This document shows positions 25,819 to 33,774 of a DNA stretch of 64,000 nt, one piece after another. Location: positions 3,216,501 to 3,280,500 of the forward strand of contig NZ_CP013661.2 of assembly GCF_001465835.2 (NCBI RefSeq), in the 5' to 3' direction. The notes under the pieces were generated by a model. That model was not told where the DNA came from and searched no databases. It was given only the letters and a program-made list of their open reading frames with translations. Both the position numbers and the translations under genes were made by a program. This DNA is from Planococcus kocurii (lineage in GTDB: Bacteria > Bacillota > Bacilli > Bacillales_A > Planococcaceae). The number at the start of each line of letters is the position of its first letter. Position 1 is the stretch's first letter.

Positions 25819-25966
25819 TCAACTGATAAATTAACTTTTAGCCTAGTAATTGCATCTACACATAAGTTTGTGGAGATAAGAGTAGACGCATTTAGTCAGT
25901 TGGTAAATGACTCGAAAGAATATATACTAGCTAACTAAGTACATAGAAAATAGGGGATGAGATTAT

Positions 25967-26485
25967 ATGGAATTCGATTTATTTAAAAATCAAGTTAGGT
26001 TTAAAATCGCTTTGGAATTAATAGATAGAGATGAAGGCTTATCCATTTTGGAACTCAATAAATTACTGAAAGAAGTATCACAAGCGACGTTATACAGGCA
26101 CGTAAATTCAATGGTAGAGGATGACTTGTTGAAAATTGTTGGACTAAATCGCAGCGGTAAAGTTGAAGAGAAATTATATGCCTTAAATACGCAAGCATAT
26201 AAAATTAGTGAAGAAGAATGGCAGTCTGCCACATACAATGAAAAAATAAAATTTGTTACTTACTTCTTCATGTACATTTTGCAAGGTTATAAAAACTACC
26301 ACGAAAGTCTCGGCACAAATCAATCTCAGGATCAATCAACATTTTCGCTAGTGAAAATGAATTTAACGGATGATTCATTGAGCGAGTTTCAATCGGAATT
26401 AAGTGCATTAATGGAAAAGTACTACAATATGAAAAGTGTAGAGGAAGGCACAGAACGTACGATTTCGATGGTAATCATTCCATAA
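25967..26485 (+). CDS. Winged-helix transcriptional regulator (ArsR/PadR-like)
   Basis: 172 residues. The N-terminal ~75 form a winged helix: LSILELNKLLKEVSQATLYRHVNSMVEDDLL and a wing around GKVEEKLYALN. The rest is helical with an LVKMNLTDDSLSEFQSELSALMEKY dimerisation-like region, as in Bacillales regulators beside ABC exporters. Divergent from the PLDc_N-ABC operon with a perfect palindrome between them, so a local repressor or activator role is likely. GGGGATGAG precedes the ATG. Confidence 0.8.
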   Translation: MEFDLFKNQVRFKIALELIDRDEGLSILELNKLLKEVSQATLYRHVNSMVEDDLLKIVGLNRSGKVEEKLYALNTQAYKISEEEWQSATYNEKIKFVTYFFMYILQGYKNYHESLGTNQSQDQSTFSLVKMNLTDDSLSEFQSELSALMEKYYNMKSVEEGTERTISMVIIP

Positions 26486-26528
26486 GTCTCTATTGGAAAA
26501 AGATAAATTTCCTTATTTTAATTTATAA

Positions 26529-26620
26529 AACATCTGGCACTTTAACGAGAGAGAAGAAGCTGCAAAAAGCTTTTTCTCTTTCTTTATGTCTGGGAAAGTG
26601 TACTTTTACGAACGCTTTTA
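26529..26620 (+). repeat. Dispersed repeat, 3' part with hairpin and palindrome
   Basis: Hairpin AGAGAGAAGAAGCT/AGCTTTTTCTCTTTCT, then GGGAAAGTGTACTTTTACGAACGCTTTT. The 5' GTTTACATAT part has decayed. Confidence 0.75.
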
Positions 26621-26665
26621 ATTTAAAAACTAGCTGAAAATTATATCTTAAGTTATTCAGTATAT

Positions 26666-26722
26666 TGTAATGCAAGGGTTAATGTGATAAATTGTGATTA
26701 TAACACTTGCAATGCAAGGTAT
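26666..26722 (+). promoter_or_regulatory. Paired operator-like sites upstream of PadR gene
   Basis: TTGTAATGCAAGG (26666-26678) and TTGCAATGCAAGG (26707-26719) are near-identical dyads 41 bases apart, about four helical turns. The second is part of the perfect palindrome CTTGCAATGCAAG. The 12-mer AATGCAAGGTAT (26711-26722) is shared with the other PadR operon (4826-4837). Confidence 0.6.
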
Positions 26723-26751
26723 ATAGGTAACTAAAAATACAGAGAGCTGGT

Positions 26752-27087
26752 GTGGATGTGGCGGATTCTACCCAAATGCTAAAAGGAATTCTGGATGGCT
26801 GCATTCTTTCAATTATTAAGGAAGGGGAAATATATGGATATGAACTGGCAGAAAAACTTCAGGGCTATGGCTTTTCTTCTTTCAGTGAAGGCACAATTTA
26901 TCCCCTCCTACTAAGAATGCAAAAAGATGGCTTATTATCAAGTGTCCAAAGAAAATCTACTGCTGGGCCCAAACGGAAGTATTACTCCTTATCTCAAAAA
27001 GGAGAAGAAGAACTGGTGCAATTCTTAACAAGATGGGCTGAGATGAAAAAATCGGTCGAAACTGTAATCAATAAAGGAGGTCATTAA
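26752..27087 (+). CDS. PadR-family transcriptional regulator
   Basis: 111 residues: QMLKGILDGCILSIIKEGEIYGYELAEKL (split here as helix 1-2), FSEGTIYPLLLRMQKDGLL and KYYSLSQKGEEELVQFL, a complete PadR domain. GTG 26752 is preceded by GAGAGCTGGT; a second GTG at 26758 is possible. Two bases separate its stop from the HAAS gene, whose GGAGG lies inside the last PadR codons. Paralogue of the PadR gene at 4433-4783, with shared promoter motif. Confidence 0.9.
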   Translation: MDVADSTQMLKGILDGCILSIIKEGEIYGYELAEKLQGYGFSSFSEGTIYPLLLRMQKDGLLSSVQRKSTAGPKRKYYSLSQKGEEELVQFLTRWAEMKKSVETVINKGGH

Positions 27088-27088
27088 A

Positions 27089-27859
27089 ATGTTATCTGCT
27101 AAGTCGGAGCAATTTTTACTCGAGTTGCGGATGTACTTAATCCAGCACGGCAAAAGTGATGAGGATATTAACAGTATCGTGGAAGAATTGGAAAGCCATT
27201 TGGTTGAATCAGAAAAAAAAGGAAAAAGTGTTGAGAGTATCGTGGGGAATGATCCTAAACAATATATAAAAAGCATCGGGAAAACTTTGCCGACAGAGAA
27301 GAAAGAGTTATTCGTTTTAATCCCATCTACCATTCTCGTCATACTCTCATATTTGTGTTACGTTCCTGCGATAGAAGGAAATTTCAGGGTTTCTCAGAAT
27401 ATCTTGTTATGGGGTTCGATAATAGTATTACTTACTCTGGCGGTATATGCATTTGTTTTATTTAAAGGGTTACCAAAACTCCATAATTCTCCAGTTAAAT
27501 TTGGCCTTCTGATGGTGGGAGTGAACGCTCTTGTAATTGGAACTTGGGTCGGTCTCTATTTCTGGATGAACCAAAAAGTAGATTCAAATTATTTTGTAGC
27601 GACTCCAGAACAAAGCTATATAATAGTAGCTTTCTGTATACTGGTTTTTATTCTCTATGCACTCTATACAAAATCCTGGATTACGATCATTGTTGCTGGG
27701 GTGATGAGTGTAGGATCGATTGTAGAAAGATTAATCCCCAAAGAAATTAATGAAGACCCATTTTATATATCACTGACTCTCATCGGAATGCTCATTATTG
27801 CCGTCTTGCTTATCCTATATTTTATTAGAAAGAGCAAGAAAAAAACCAATAGTATTTGA
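27089..27859 (+). CDS. HAAS/DUF1700-type membrane protein
   Basis: 256 residues. N-terminal ~75 residues carry the HAAS pattern (FLLELRMYLIQHGKSDEDI, VEELESHLVE, VGNDPKQYIKSIG). Six membrane spans follow (about 75-250). PadR-HAAS pairs are a recurring signalling unit of unknown output in Firmicutes. GGAGG at perfect spacing before ATG 27089. No ABC genes follow here, unlike the first PadR operon. Confidence 0.85.
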   Translation: MLSAKSEQFLLELRMYLIQHGKSDEDINSIVEELESHLVESEKKGKSVESIVGNDPKQYIKSIGKTLPTEKKELFVLIPSTILVILSYLCYVPAIEGNFRVSQNILLWGSIIVLLTLAVYAFVLFKGLPKLHNSPVKFGLLMVGVNALVIGTWVGLYFWMNQKVDSNYFVATPEQSYIIVAFCILVFILYALYTKSWITIIVAGVMSVGSIVERLIPKEINEDPFYISLTLIGMLIIAVLLILYFIRKSKKKTNSI

Positions 27860-27909
27860 TGTTACCAGATACTAGGGCTGAAGAAGATTTGTTGGATGCG
27901 TCACTACAA

Positions 27910-27996
27910 GTTTACGCATCAATAATTACCGAAGAGGAGAAACTCATATGAGGTTCTTCTCTTTTTTTCGTGCAAATGCACTTTAGCGAACGGTTT
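27910..27996 (+). repeat. Dispersed GTTTACATAT repeat, divergent copy
   Basis: GTTTACGCATCAATAATTACCGAAGA (read in two parts: GTTTACGCAT and ATTACCGAAG), hairpin AGGAGAAACTCA/TGAGGTTCTTCT with T-run, then GTGCAAATGCACTTTAGCGAACGGTTTT. It serves as terminator of the PadR-HAAS operon. Confidence 0.72.
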
Positions 27997-28155
27997 TCGT
28001 AGCCAAGAGAATAAAGTATTTTGAATTAAGATAGCAAGTATTCTTAGGTGTTTAAATTAATATGAAACATTGAAATGTAAAAAAATATTTACATAAATGT
28101 TCGGTGCTTTATAATTAAAATGTAAAGAACTTTTGACATAAAAGGAGTGAGTACA

Positions 28156-28473
28156 TTGTTATCTTGGTTAGTAATAATAGTAGTATCTTTATTGCTCTTT
28201 CTAATATTAGGGAAAATAACCGGAAGTGAAGAACATGGATACAAAACAAATAACGATGAGCGAAAGAAACACATTAAACAGCAGGCGATCGTAAGCAGTT
28301 GGATTATGCTCTTAGTATTCTTCGTAATCAACTTTTTCAATGATTTCTTCAATTTAAGTGATATGCGATTAGATAATGTGCCACTAATTTATCCGGAATT
28401 GCTGTACTTGCTTATTGCTGTCAGTAGTTACTTCATTTTTTATGTGATGCACCGTAAAAGACTAGGTGGTTGA
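28156..28473 (+). CDS. Small membrane protein of XRE-linked operon
   Basis: About 105 residues with three spans (LLSWLVIIVVSLLLFLIL, IMLLVFFVINFF, ELLYLLIAVSSYFIFYVM). TTG 28156 is chosen because AAAGGAGTGA is 5 bases upstream; a GTG at 28147 lies right on that site. Followed by an XRE regulator and another membrane protein with 4-base overlaps, a common Firmicutes trio of unknown role. Confidence 0.75.
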   Translation: MLSWLVIIVVSLLLFLILGKITGSEEHGYKTNNDERKKHIKQQAIVSSWIMLLVFFVINFFNDFFNLSDMRLDNVPLIYPELLYLLIAVSSYFIFYVMHRKRLGG

Positions 28474-28478
28474 AGCGA

Positions 28479-28682
28479 ATGAAAAATCAAATTCAAGACT
28501 TGCGTAAAATACAGGGGTTTTCCCAAGAAGAATTAGCCAGAAGATGCTCGGTAACAAGACAAACAATCAATGCGATTGAAAACAATAAGTATGATCCAAC
28601 ATTAGCGTTGGCATTTAAACTGTCGAAGAATCTTAACGTGAAAGTTGACGAATTATTTATTTTCGAGGAGGAAATTAAATGA
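28479..28682 (+). CDS. XRE-family transcriptional regulator, small
   Basis: 67 residues that are almost entirely a helix-turn-helix: LRKIQGFSQEELARRCSVTR then QTINAIENNKYDPTLALAFKLS, ending DELFIFEEE, the YozG/Xre mini-regulator form. ATG 28479 has AGGTGG upstream; a TTG at 28470 is also open. Middle gene of the membrane-XRE-membrane operon; likely controls it. Confidence 0.88.
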   Translation: MKNQIQDLRKIQGFSQEELARRCSVTRQTINAIENNKYDPTLALAFKLSKNLNVKVDELFIFEEEIK

Positions 28683-29101
28683 GCATAGCAAATTGGAGAG
28701 AAATGAGGATTGAAAAGAAAGTGAGCTTAATTTGCTCTATCATTTTAATCGTTGCCATTGGCGGATTTGGTATTTTTGAATGGTTGAGGAAAGATTTGAT
28801 AACAGCTTCAACAATTTTCTTTCTATTTTTGGGCATCGGTTTTTTCTTTCAGTCTTTGACTTGGGGAGATATGGATGGAAAGCAGGAAGGTGAAAAAGAT
28901 GAATTAGAGAAACACATCACTTTGACCAGCTCTAAAATTAGCTATTATCTGTTGCTTGTATTGATGGTGGTGGTGCTAATTCTTACAGAAAGAGTAACGG
29001 CATTAAATGATATTCAAAACATCCCTCTTGTTATTGTAATTGGACTGGCATTCGTTACACTTCCTATTACGGAGTTTGTTGTTTCAAAGAAGTTCCAGTG
29101 A
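28679..29101 (+). CDS. Membrane protein of XRE-linked operon
   Basis: 140 residues with four predicted spans (about 15-33, 42-58, 88-105, 115-132) and an acidic loop KQEGEKDELEKHI between spans two and three. This layout is common in small proteins next to XRE regulators of Bacillales. ATG overlaps the XRE stop (AATGAG context) with GAGGAGG just upstream. Function unknown. Confidence 0.77.
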   Translation: MSIANWREMRIEKKVSLICSIILIVAIGGFGIFEWLRKDLITASTIFFLFLGIGFFFQSLTWGDMDGKQEGEKDELEKHITLTSSKISYYLLLVLMVVVLILTERVTALNDIQNIPLVIVIGLAFVTLPITEFVVSKKFQ

Positions 29102-29120
29102 GTTTTTGTGTCAGAGCTTA

Positions 29121-29236
29121 GTTTACATATCACAGGTTATAGGAAGCTACTTATAATGAAAAGGAGAGAAGAGGCTGTCCGTAGCGCATCTTTTCTCCTT
29201 ATTGTTTGTAAAAGTGCACTTTTACGAATACTTTTT
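29121..29236 (+). repeat. Dispersed GTTTACATAT repeat, near-full copy
   Basis: GTTTACATATCACAG, GTTATAGGAAGCTA, hairpin AAAAGGAGAGAAGAGGC/GCATCTTTTCTCCTT, then GTAAAAGTGCACTTTTACGAAT. The IS1182-type element copy 1 inserted about 18 bases beyond it. Confidence 0.83.
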
Positions 29237-29253
29237 GAAATGATTATTTAAAT

Positions 29254-30815
29254 GAATCAATTTCATAACTCTGAGCCCTTGCGGCTCTAAGGGTAAAATC
29301 CTAAGAAAATAGAGCACCTCCCCAAATCCTGTATAATGAGAGTTACGACACAAACATTAACAGACTGGAGAGTTGCCCTATGCCTATTATACGACAAGAA
29401 AGCCTGTTTGACATGCAAGTTTTATATGACTTGGAACCTACCCACCGGTTCAACTCAATTTTATCGGGAATTGATATCTATCCAATTCTTAATGTTGTGA
29501 CGAAAAAGTCTCGTTTCGGACCACCGCAAACCTTGAATTACGCGGCGATGATCTATTCGCTGATTGTGCGGATCACCGAACGGATTCCCTTCATCAAAGA
29601 TTTGGTCAAACGCTTGGAAAGTGATTTGCGCTTCAAAGTGGACTGCGGCTTTTTGGTATCGGACGAGATTCCTTCGGAAGCTTCTTATTCACGTATGATT
29701 ACGTTGGTCAGCGAATCGGATGCCTTGGAAATTGTCCAGGAATGCACTCTTTTGATGGCCATGTCTGAAGGGTTCATCTCAGATGAAATTGTTGCCATAG
29801 ACGCCACCCATGTCGAGGCACGCGACTGTGCGCCACAAAAGAAAGAAGCGGTCGAAAAAGAACCGAAAAAGCGTGGCCGCAAAAAGAAAGAAGAACGGGA
29901 ACAATGGCTGGCGGAAAAGGCGGAAGAAGAAGCGAGTCTTCCCTTATATGAAAAAAAAATTGCCGATCAGCTGGATATTCTGCTTTCGGAACTGCGAGCT
30001 TCAGTTCCCATACACCCCGAATGGGGAGTGAAAAAGAATAGCGAAGGAAAGAACGTGTTCTGGTTTGGATTCAAAATCCATCTCGCCGTTGGGGCAGAAA
30101 GCCAGTACATCCTTCAGTCTCTATTTTCTTCGGGCAATCTGAATGACGGAAAAGCCGCCATCCTGCTGCTTAAAGGAATACAGGAACGGTTGGCTTCGCT
30201 CAAAATCGCTTATGCCACGATGGATGCCGGATACGACTACGCTCCGATTTACGAACAAGTTTACCGGATGGGCGCCCAATCAGTCATTGCCTACAATAAA
30301 AAGAACGAACCAGAACCGATTGGATTTGATCGTCATTTTGCGCCGACCTGCGTCCGCGAACATAGCTACCGATATGATAGTTTCGATAAAAAGCACGAAA
30401 CCCTTAAGTATACGAGGCCAAGCGAATGCGCGGACTGTCCGTTAGCCCACGACAGCTTGTGCCAAAAAGTATACAAAAAGAAAATCACGGACGATCTCCG
30501 CAAATACACAGCGCCGGCAAGAGGCTCGCTGAAATGGAAACAGCTCTACAAGGCACGAAGTGCCGTTGAAAGGGTCAATGCCTATTTGAAAGGGTATTTC
30601 CTCTTAAATCAGATTTATCATCGCACTGGAAAGAAAGCCAAATTGCATGTCGATTTGGTTCAGTTAGCGTATAACGCATCCAAACTCGCCATCGACCGTT
30701 TAAAAGTTCTTCAAACAATCGCAGCGTAATTCACCATTTCATTCGTTTTTTTAAGGAATCATCGATTTTCGGCTCTTCTATGATTTTTTAAAAGTGCGCA
30801 TTATGAAATTGATTC
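29254..30815 (+). mobile_element. IS1182-family insertion sequence, copy 1
   Basis: 1562 bp with inverted ends GAATCAATTTCATAA (left 29254; right ends at 30815). Flanked by AAAT on both sides (29250-29253 and 30816-30819), a likely 4-bp target duplication. Same length and ends as copy 2 at 46991-48552. Confidence 0.9.
29380..30729 (+). CDS. IS1182-family transposase
   Basis: 449 residues, full length. N-terminal helical domain (RFNSILSGIDIYPIL, YSLIVRITERIPFIKDLVKRL shortened), first catalytic Asp in IVAIDATHVEARD, second Asp in YATMDAGYDY, and C-terminal Glu in ARSAVERVNAYLKGYF. A cysteine cluster (CADCPLAHDSLC) lies between them, as in IS1182. GGAGAG precedes the ATG. Differs from copy 2 by a handful of residues (for example Tyr/His in DIYPIL, Cys/Arg in VQECTLL, Gly/Val in WFGFK). 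Confidence 0.93.
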   Translation: MPIIRQESLFDMQVLYDLEPTHRFNSILSGIDIYPILNVVTKKSRFGPPQTLNYAAMIYSLIVRITERIPFIKDLVKRLESDLRFKVDCGFLVSDEIPSEASYSRMITLVSESDALEIVQECTLLMAMSEGFISDEIVAIDATHVEARDCAPQKKEAVEKEPKKRGRKKKEEREQWLAEKAEEEASLPLYEKKIADQLDILLSELRASVPIHPEWGVKKNSEGKNVFWFGFKIHLAVGAESQYILQSLFSSGNLNDGKAAILLLKGIQERLASLKIAYATMDAGYDYAPIYEQVYRMGAQSVIAYNKKNEPEPIGFDRHFAPTCVREHSYRYDSFDKKHETLKYTRPSECADCPLAHDSLCQKVYKKKITDDLRKYTAPARGSLKWKQLYKARSAVERVNAYLKGYFLLNQIYHRTGKKAKLHVDLVQLAYNASKLAIDRLKVLQTIAA

Positions 30816-30896
30816 AAATAAAACTAAATCCTTATTCTTGCGATCCGCGACCCATTTGGTGGACAGTTTATAAATTATATTAGACCCCACATACTT

Positions 30897-31810
30897 TCAA
30901 CTAATGACTACTTTATTTTTCCCTTTATCTTTTGCTATATATAAGGATTTATCTACTAACTCCATCATAGAAGTAAGCGGCATTTTATCAGTGAAAATCC
31001 CCCCCCAATTGATACGGTAAGCTCAATTAGGCAATCTTGATAGTGAATGGTCAATTGCTGAATAGATAGGAGGATCCTGTCAGCAATAAGTTTCACTTCA
31101 ACTTGAGTAATGTCGGGCAATAAGACAGCAAATTCGTCTCCACCTATACGTGCTACAGTGTCCGCAAATCTTGTGTCTTCTTTAAGTTGATTTGCCAATT
31201 CTTTTAGTACATGGTCTCCTGCAGGGTGTCCATAAGTATCGTTAATGACTTTAAAATTGTCTGTATCGATGTATAACAAGGCCAAAAATCTACCATCATG
31301 ACGCGTGCAATTTGCTGCTTTAGCTAATTGCTCCATAAAATAACGACGATTATATAAAGAGGTCAAAGAATCTTGTTCTGCCAATTTTTTTAATTGAAGT
31401 TCTAGAAGTTTCTGTTTGGTAATGTCTACATAGCGAATAACTACTCCTTCAACAGATTCCTCGGTTTGAAGAGGCGTAGCTTGCATCAAAAACCATCTTT
31501 TTATAGTAGGAGAGTGACAGGGTTGTTCAAAATTCAAAGAGTCTTTCTGTCCTGTCAATATCGCTTGCAGCCCCTGATACAGTAGAGGCTCATTCTCACA
31601 TTGTTCTAAATAATTCATTCCAATACCATAACTCGTTAAAGTTTTACCATTTCTTAACGCAAATTGAAGCCATTCATTATTTACAAAAAGAATAGAGCCA
31701 GTTACATCGATTAAACAAATTTGATCTCGCAAAGAATCCAGAATAGATTCTTTTATTCCTACTTCTGTTGATAGAATATTTTCGCAATCTTTCTTCAATA
31801 TAACCATCAT
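30897..31810 (-). pseudogene. PAS-GGDEF diguanylate cyclase, frameshifted in a C8 tract
   Basis: The reading frame from 31810 has a PAS-like sensor (about 24-135: DQICLIDVTGSILFVNNEWLQF to YVDITKQK) and a GGDEF domain (from ~143: DSLTSLYNRRYF, YIDTDNFKVIND, RIGGDEFAVLLPD). It ends prematurely at 30965 (GGGFSLIKCRLLL). With one C fewer in the 8-base C run at 30999-31006 the frame would continue IFTDKMPLTSMMELVDK, SLYIAKDKGKNKVV, and stop at 30897, the normal C-terminus of the domain. Active-site GGDEF is intact, so the full product would make cyclic di-GMP. Next to PNAG genes, which cyclic di-GMP often controls. It may be phase variable, decayed or a base-calling error. Confidence 0.85.
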
Positions 31811-32486
31811 CTTTCTTTGAATTATATTTTTTTAAAGTGTTTAACTGAGCTAGTAATCGAAATTCTAATAAATGCAAGTAATTCTGTCAAAGATATGACA
31901 TTTAGCATGACTTCTTCTCTACTATATTTAATAACGAAAATTTCTCGTTTTTAGATTACTTTATTTGCGGGCTTGCAGTTGCTCTGATATCGTAAATTAT
32001 CAATTTAAGTCAAACAAGGTATGAAATTTAATAATACTTTAAAGGGCGTGTTTCAATTGAATACTTTTGGGGTGACCTGATTAAGCGCCAGAAGAAAGTT
32101 CAGAATCTGTTTCTGGTTCATACGGCATTAGCTGTTTATTTCGGATAGGTGCGCCAAATGTGGTAGTCACAATTTTTTGTTGGGGTCGTATGGACCTTAT
32201 ATGCCAGTGTTGGAAATAAAATATATTTTTCTATTGTAGTTTTTGTGGATACGTGCGATTTTCAACAGAATTATAAAATTTATATGTACAGATGAATGCA
32301 TGAGTAGCTTATGGCTGCGATAAAATGAGTGGAACAAAAAATAAGGACCAGATTTAAAAGAAGCTATTAACTATTCGTATGAAGATCAAAAAGAAAAAGA
32401 ACATCAAGATTAGTAATGCCTCCCAAAAGTTAGCGTTCAAACTTAACTTTTAGAATATACTACTCGCTGATGCTCTTTTTTGAACC
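31811..32486. other. Spacer with a decayed zinc-ribbon-like gene
   Basis: Between about 32045 and 32250 on the plus strand, two frames read in turn IEYFWGDLIKRQKKVQNLF, then DRCAKCGSHNFLLGSYGPYM, which look like one former gene with a C-x-x-C ribbon broken by a frameshift and stops. Around 32350-32412 is another coding-like piece (EAINYSYEDQKEKEHQD). No intact gene; identity unknown. Confidence 0.3.
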
Positions 32487-33356
32487 TTACTGACTTTTAA
32501 TGAAAGGAAGAATGACTTTGCGATGTGTTGCATCGTTAACAAGTACACGATTGATGTAAAAATTATCATCTGTCGGTGCGATAGTTTGCGGTGCTAATAT
32601 ATATCCTGCTTCTAGTCCTTGATCCCGTAATGCCTGAGCTGTAAATTCATCAGTATCCCCGTACGGATAAGCGAAGCTACGCACAGTTATTTCAAGCTCT
32701 TTTTCAATAACTTCAATACTTTTTTTCAAATCGCTTTTAAATGCCTCTCTATTTTCTGGAACAAGAAATATGGGAGTTTCGTTTTCAAATCGATGCATTT
32801 TATACGTATGAGATCCAACACTGGCAAGTCCACTCTTTTCCATTTCTCTTATTTGATCCCATGTTGCCATTTTTAAGTTGCTGAAGTCTTCATCTCCAAC
32901 GCGCCCTGCGATGATAAACATGGTAAATGGAACATTTGCTTTTTTCAAAATCGGAAAGGCATTTTTGTAAACTGAGTGATCGATGTCATCAAAAGAAACC
33001 CATACACATTTTGGTGGGAAGATTCCTGATTTCTTTGCTTGAAGTAATTCGTCTTCTGACAAGAAAACAGCTCCTGCATCGGCTAATGACGTTAATTGTT
33101 CTTCAAATTCTGTAGTTAATACGCTGTACTTAACCAATTCATCTGAGTTTAATAGCCATCTGCTTATTCGAACAGGCAAAGTATCCTCTACCACACGGTG
33201 ATAGTTTAAACCTAGGCAACTCTCTTTGTTTAGCTCTTCTGGAAAAGACATCGCTAACTCATCTACCGTAAACACTTCTTCTTTGATATTATCTTTGAAC
33301 AAAAAAAACGCATATATTAAAGCTAGAATAATGATTAGTTTAATCGCTTTCTTCAT
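32487..33356 (-). CDS. Poly-N-acetylglucosamine N-deacetylase (IcaB/PgaB-like)
   Basis: 289 residues. N-terminal membrane anchor (LIIILALIYAFFLF), then a polysaccharide deacetylase (NodB-like) domain: VWVSFDDIDHSVYKNAFPIL with the metal-binding Asp pair (123-124), GSHTYKMH with the metal-binding histidines (183, 188), and SFAYPYGDTDEF. This matches IcaB, which partly deacetylates PNAG on the cell surface so that it stays attached. Third gene of the synthase-PgaD-deacetylase operon; overlaps its neighbour by 17 bases. Confidence 0.9.
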   Translation of the reverse strand: MKKAIKLIIILALIYAFFLFKDNIKEEVFTVDELAMSFPEELNKESCLGLNYHRVVEDTLPVRISRWLLNSDELVKYSVLTTEFEEQLTSLADAGAVFLSEDELLQAKKSGIFPPKCVWVSFDDIDHSVYKNAFPILKKANVPFTMFIIAGRVGDEDFSNLKMATWDQIREMEKSGLASVGSHTYKMHRFENETPIFLVPENREAFKSDLKKSIEVIEKELEITVRSFAYPYGDTDEFTAQALRDQGLEAGYILAPQTIAPTDDNFYINRVLVNDATHRKVILPFIKSQ

Positions 33357-33774
33357 GTATTTTTTCCTCTTTTAATGAGATAATTGGGTTTTTTTCAAAA
33401 ACCACATAGTTGCTTTGGAGTTTTTCAATGTTTTCGATACTCATTAATCGCAAGGAGATTAGATCACGCTCAGTCACCGTCTCTGGGTAAGTTCGACGGG
33501 TTAGTTTACCAAACCGTTTTTTATTATAAAGACGATTAATAAATAACACTAAATAAATCACAATAAATACGACAAACCCAAATAAAATCACTGCTTGAAC
33601 TTCACTATTCGTTGTTTTGAATGTAGTATTCAACGTTCTTGTCACGACATTACTAAATCCAGTAGTAGCTGATAAAATGAAAATCATCACAATGATCGTA
33701 TACACCCAAAAAAACAAAGTAATAAGCAGGTCGGTAACAAATCTAAAATTTGAGCGATTTCCACTAATAATCAT
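33340..33774 (-). CDS. PgaD/IcaD-like PNAG synthase auxiliary protein
   Basis: About 144 residues with two spans (LLITLFFWVYTIIVMIFIL and AVILFGFVVFIVIYLVLFI) and a basic cytoplasmic tail, the IcaD/PgaD plan. Such proteins bind the glycosyltransferase and boost PNAG synthesis. Start ATG 33774 overlaps the synthase stop as ATGA and begins MIISGNRSNF, the usual family N-terminus; an earlier ATG at 33807 with AAGGAGG is also possible but lies inside the synthase gene. Confidence 0.82.
   Translation of the reverse strand: MIISGNRSNFRFVTDLLITLFFWVYTIIVMIFILSATTGFSNVVTRTLNTTFKTTNSEVQAVILFGFVVFIVIYLVLFINRLYNKKRFGKLTRRTYPETVTERDLISLRLMSIENIEKLQSNYVVFEKNPIISLKEEKIHEESD

Noticed and set aside
13315-29236. 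CRISPR-like array from the recurring repeats
   Set aside because: Copies are kilobases apart, not regularly spaced, and no cas genes are present.
29810-30445. Shorter ORFs inside IS1182 copy 1 (and the same at 47547-48182 in copy 2)
   Set aside because: Out-of-frame shadows of the transposase with the biased base use of its codons; no start signals.
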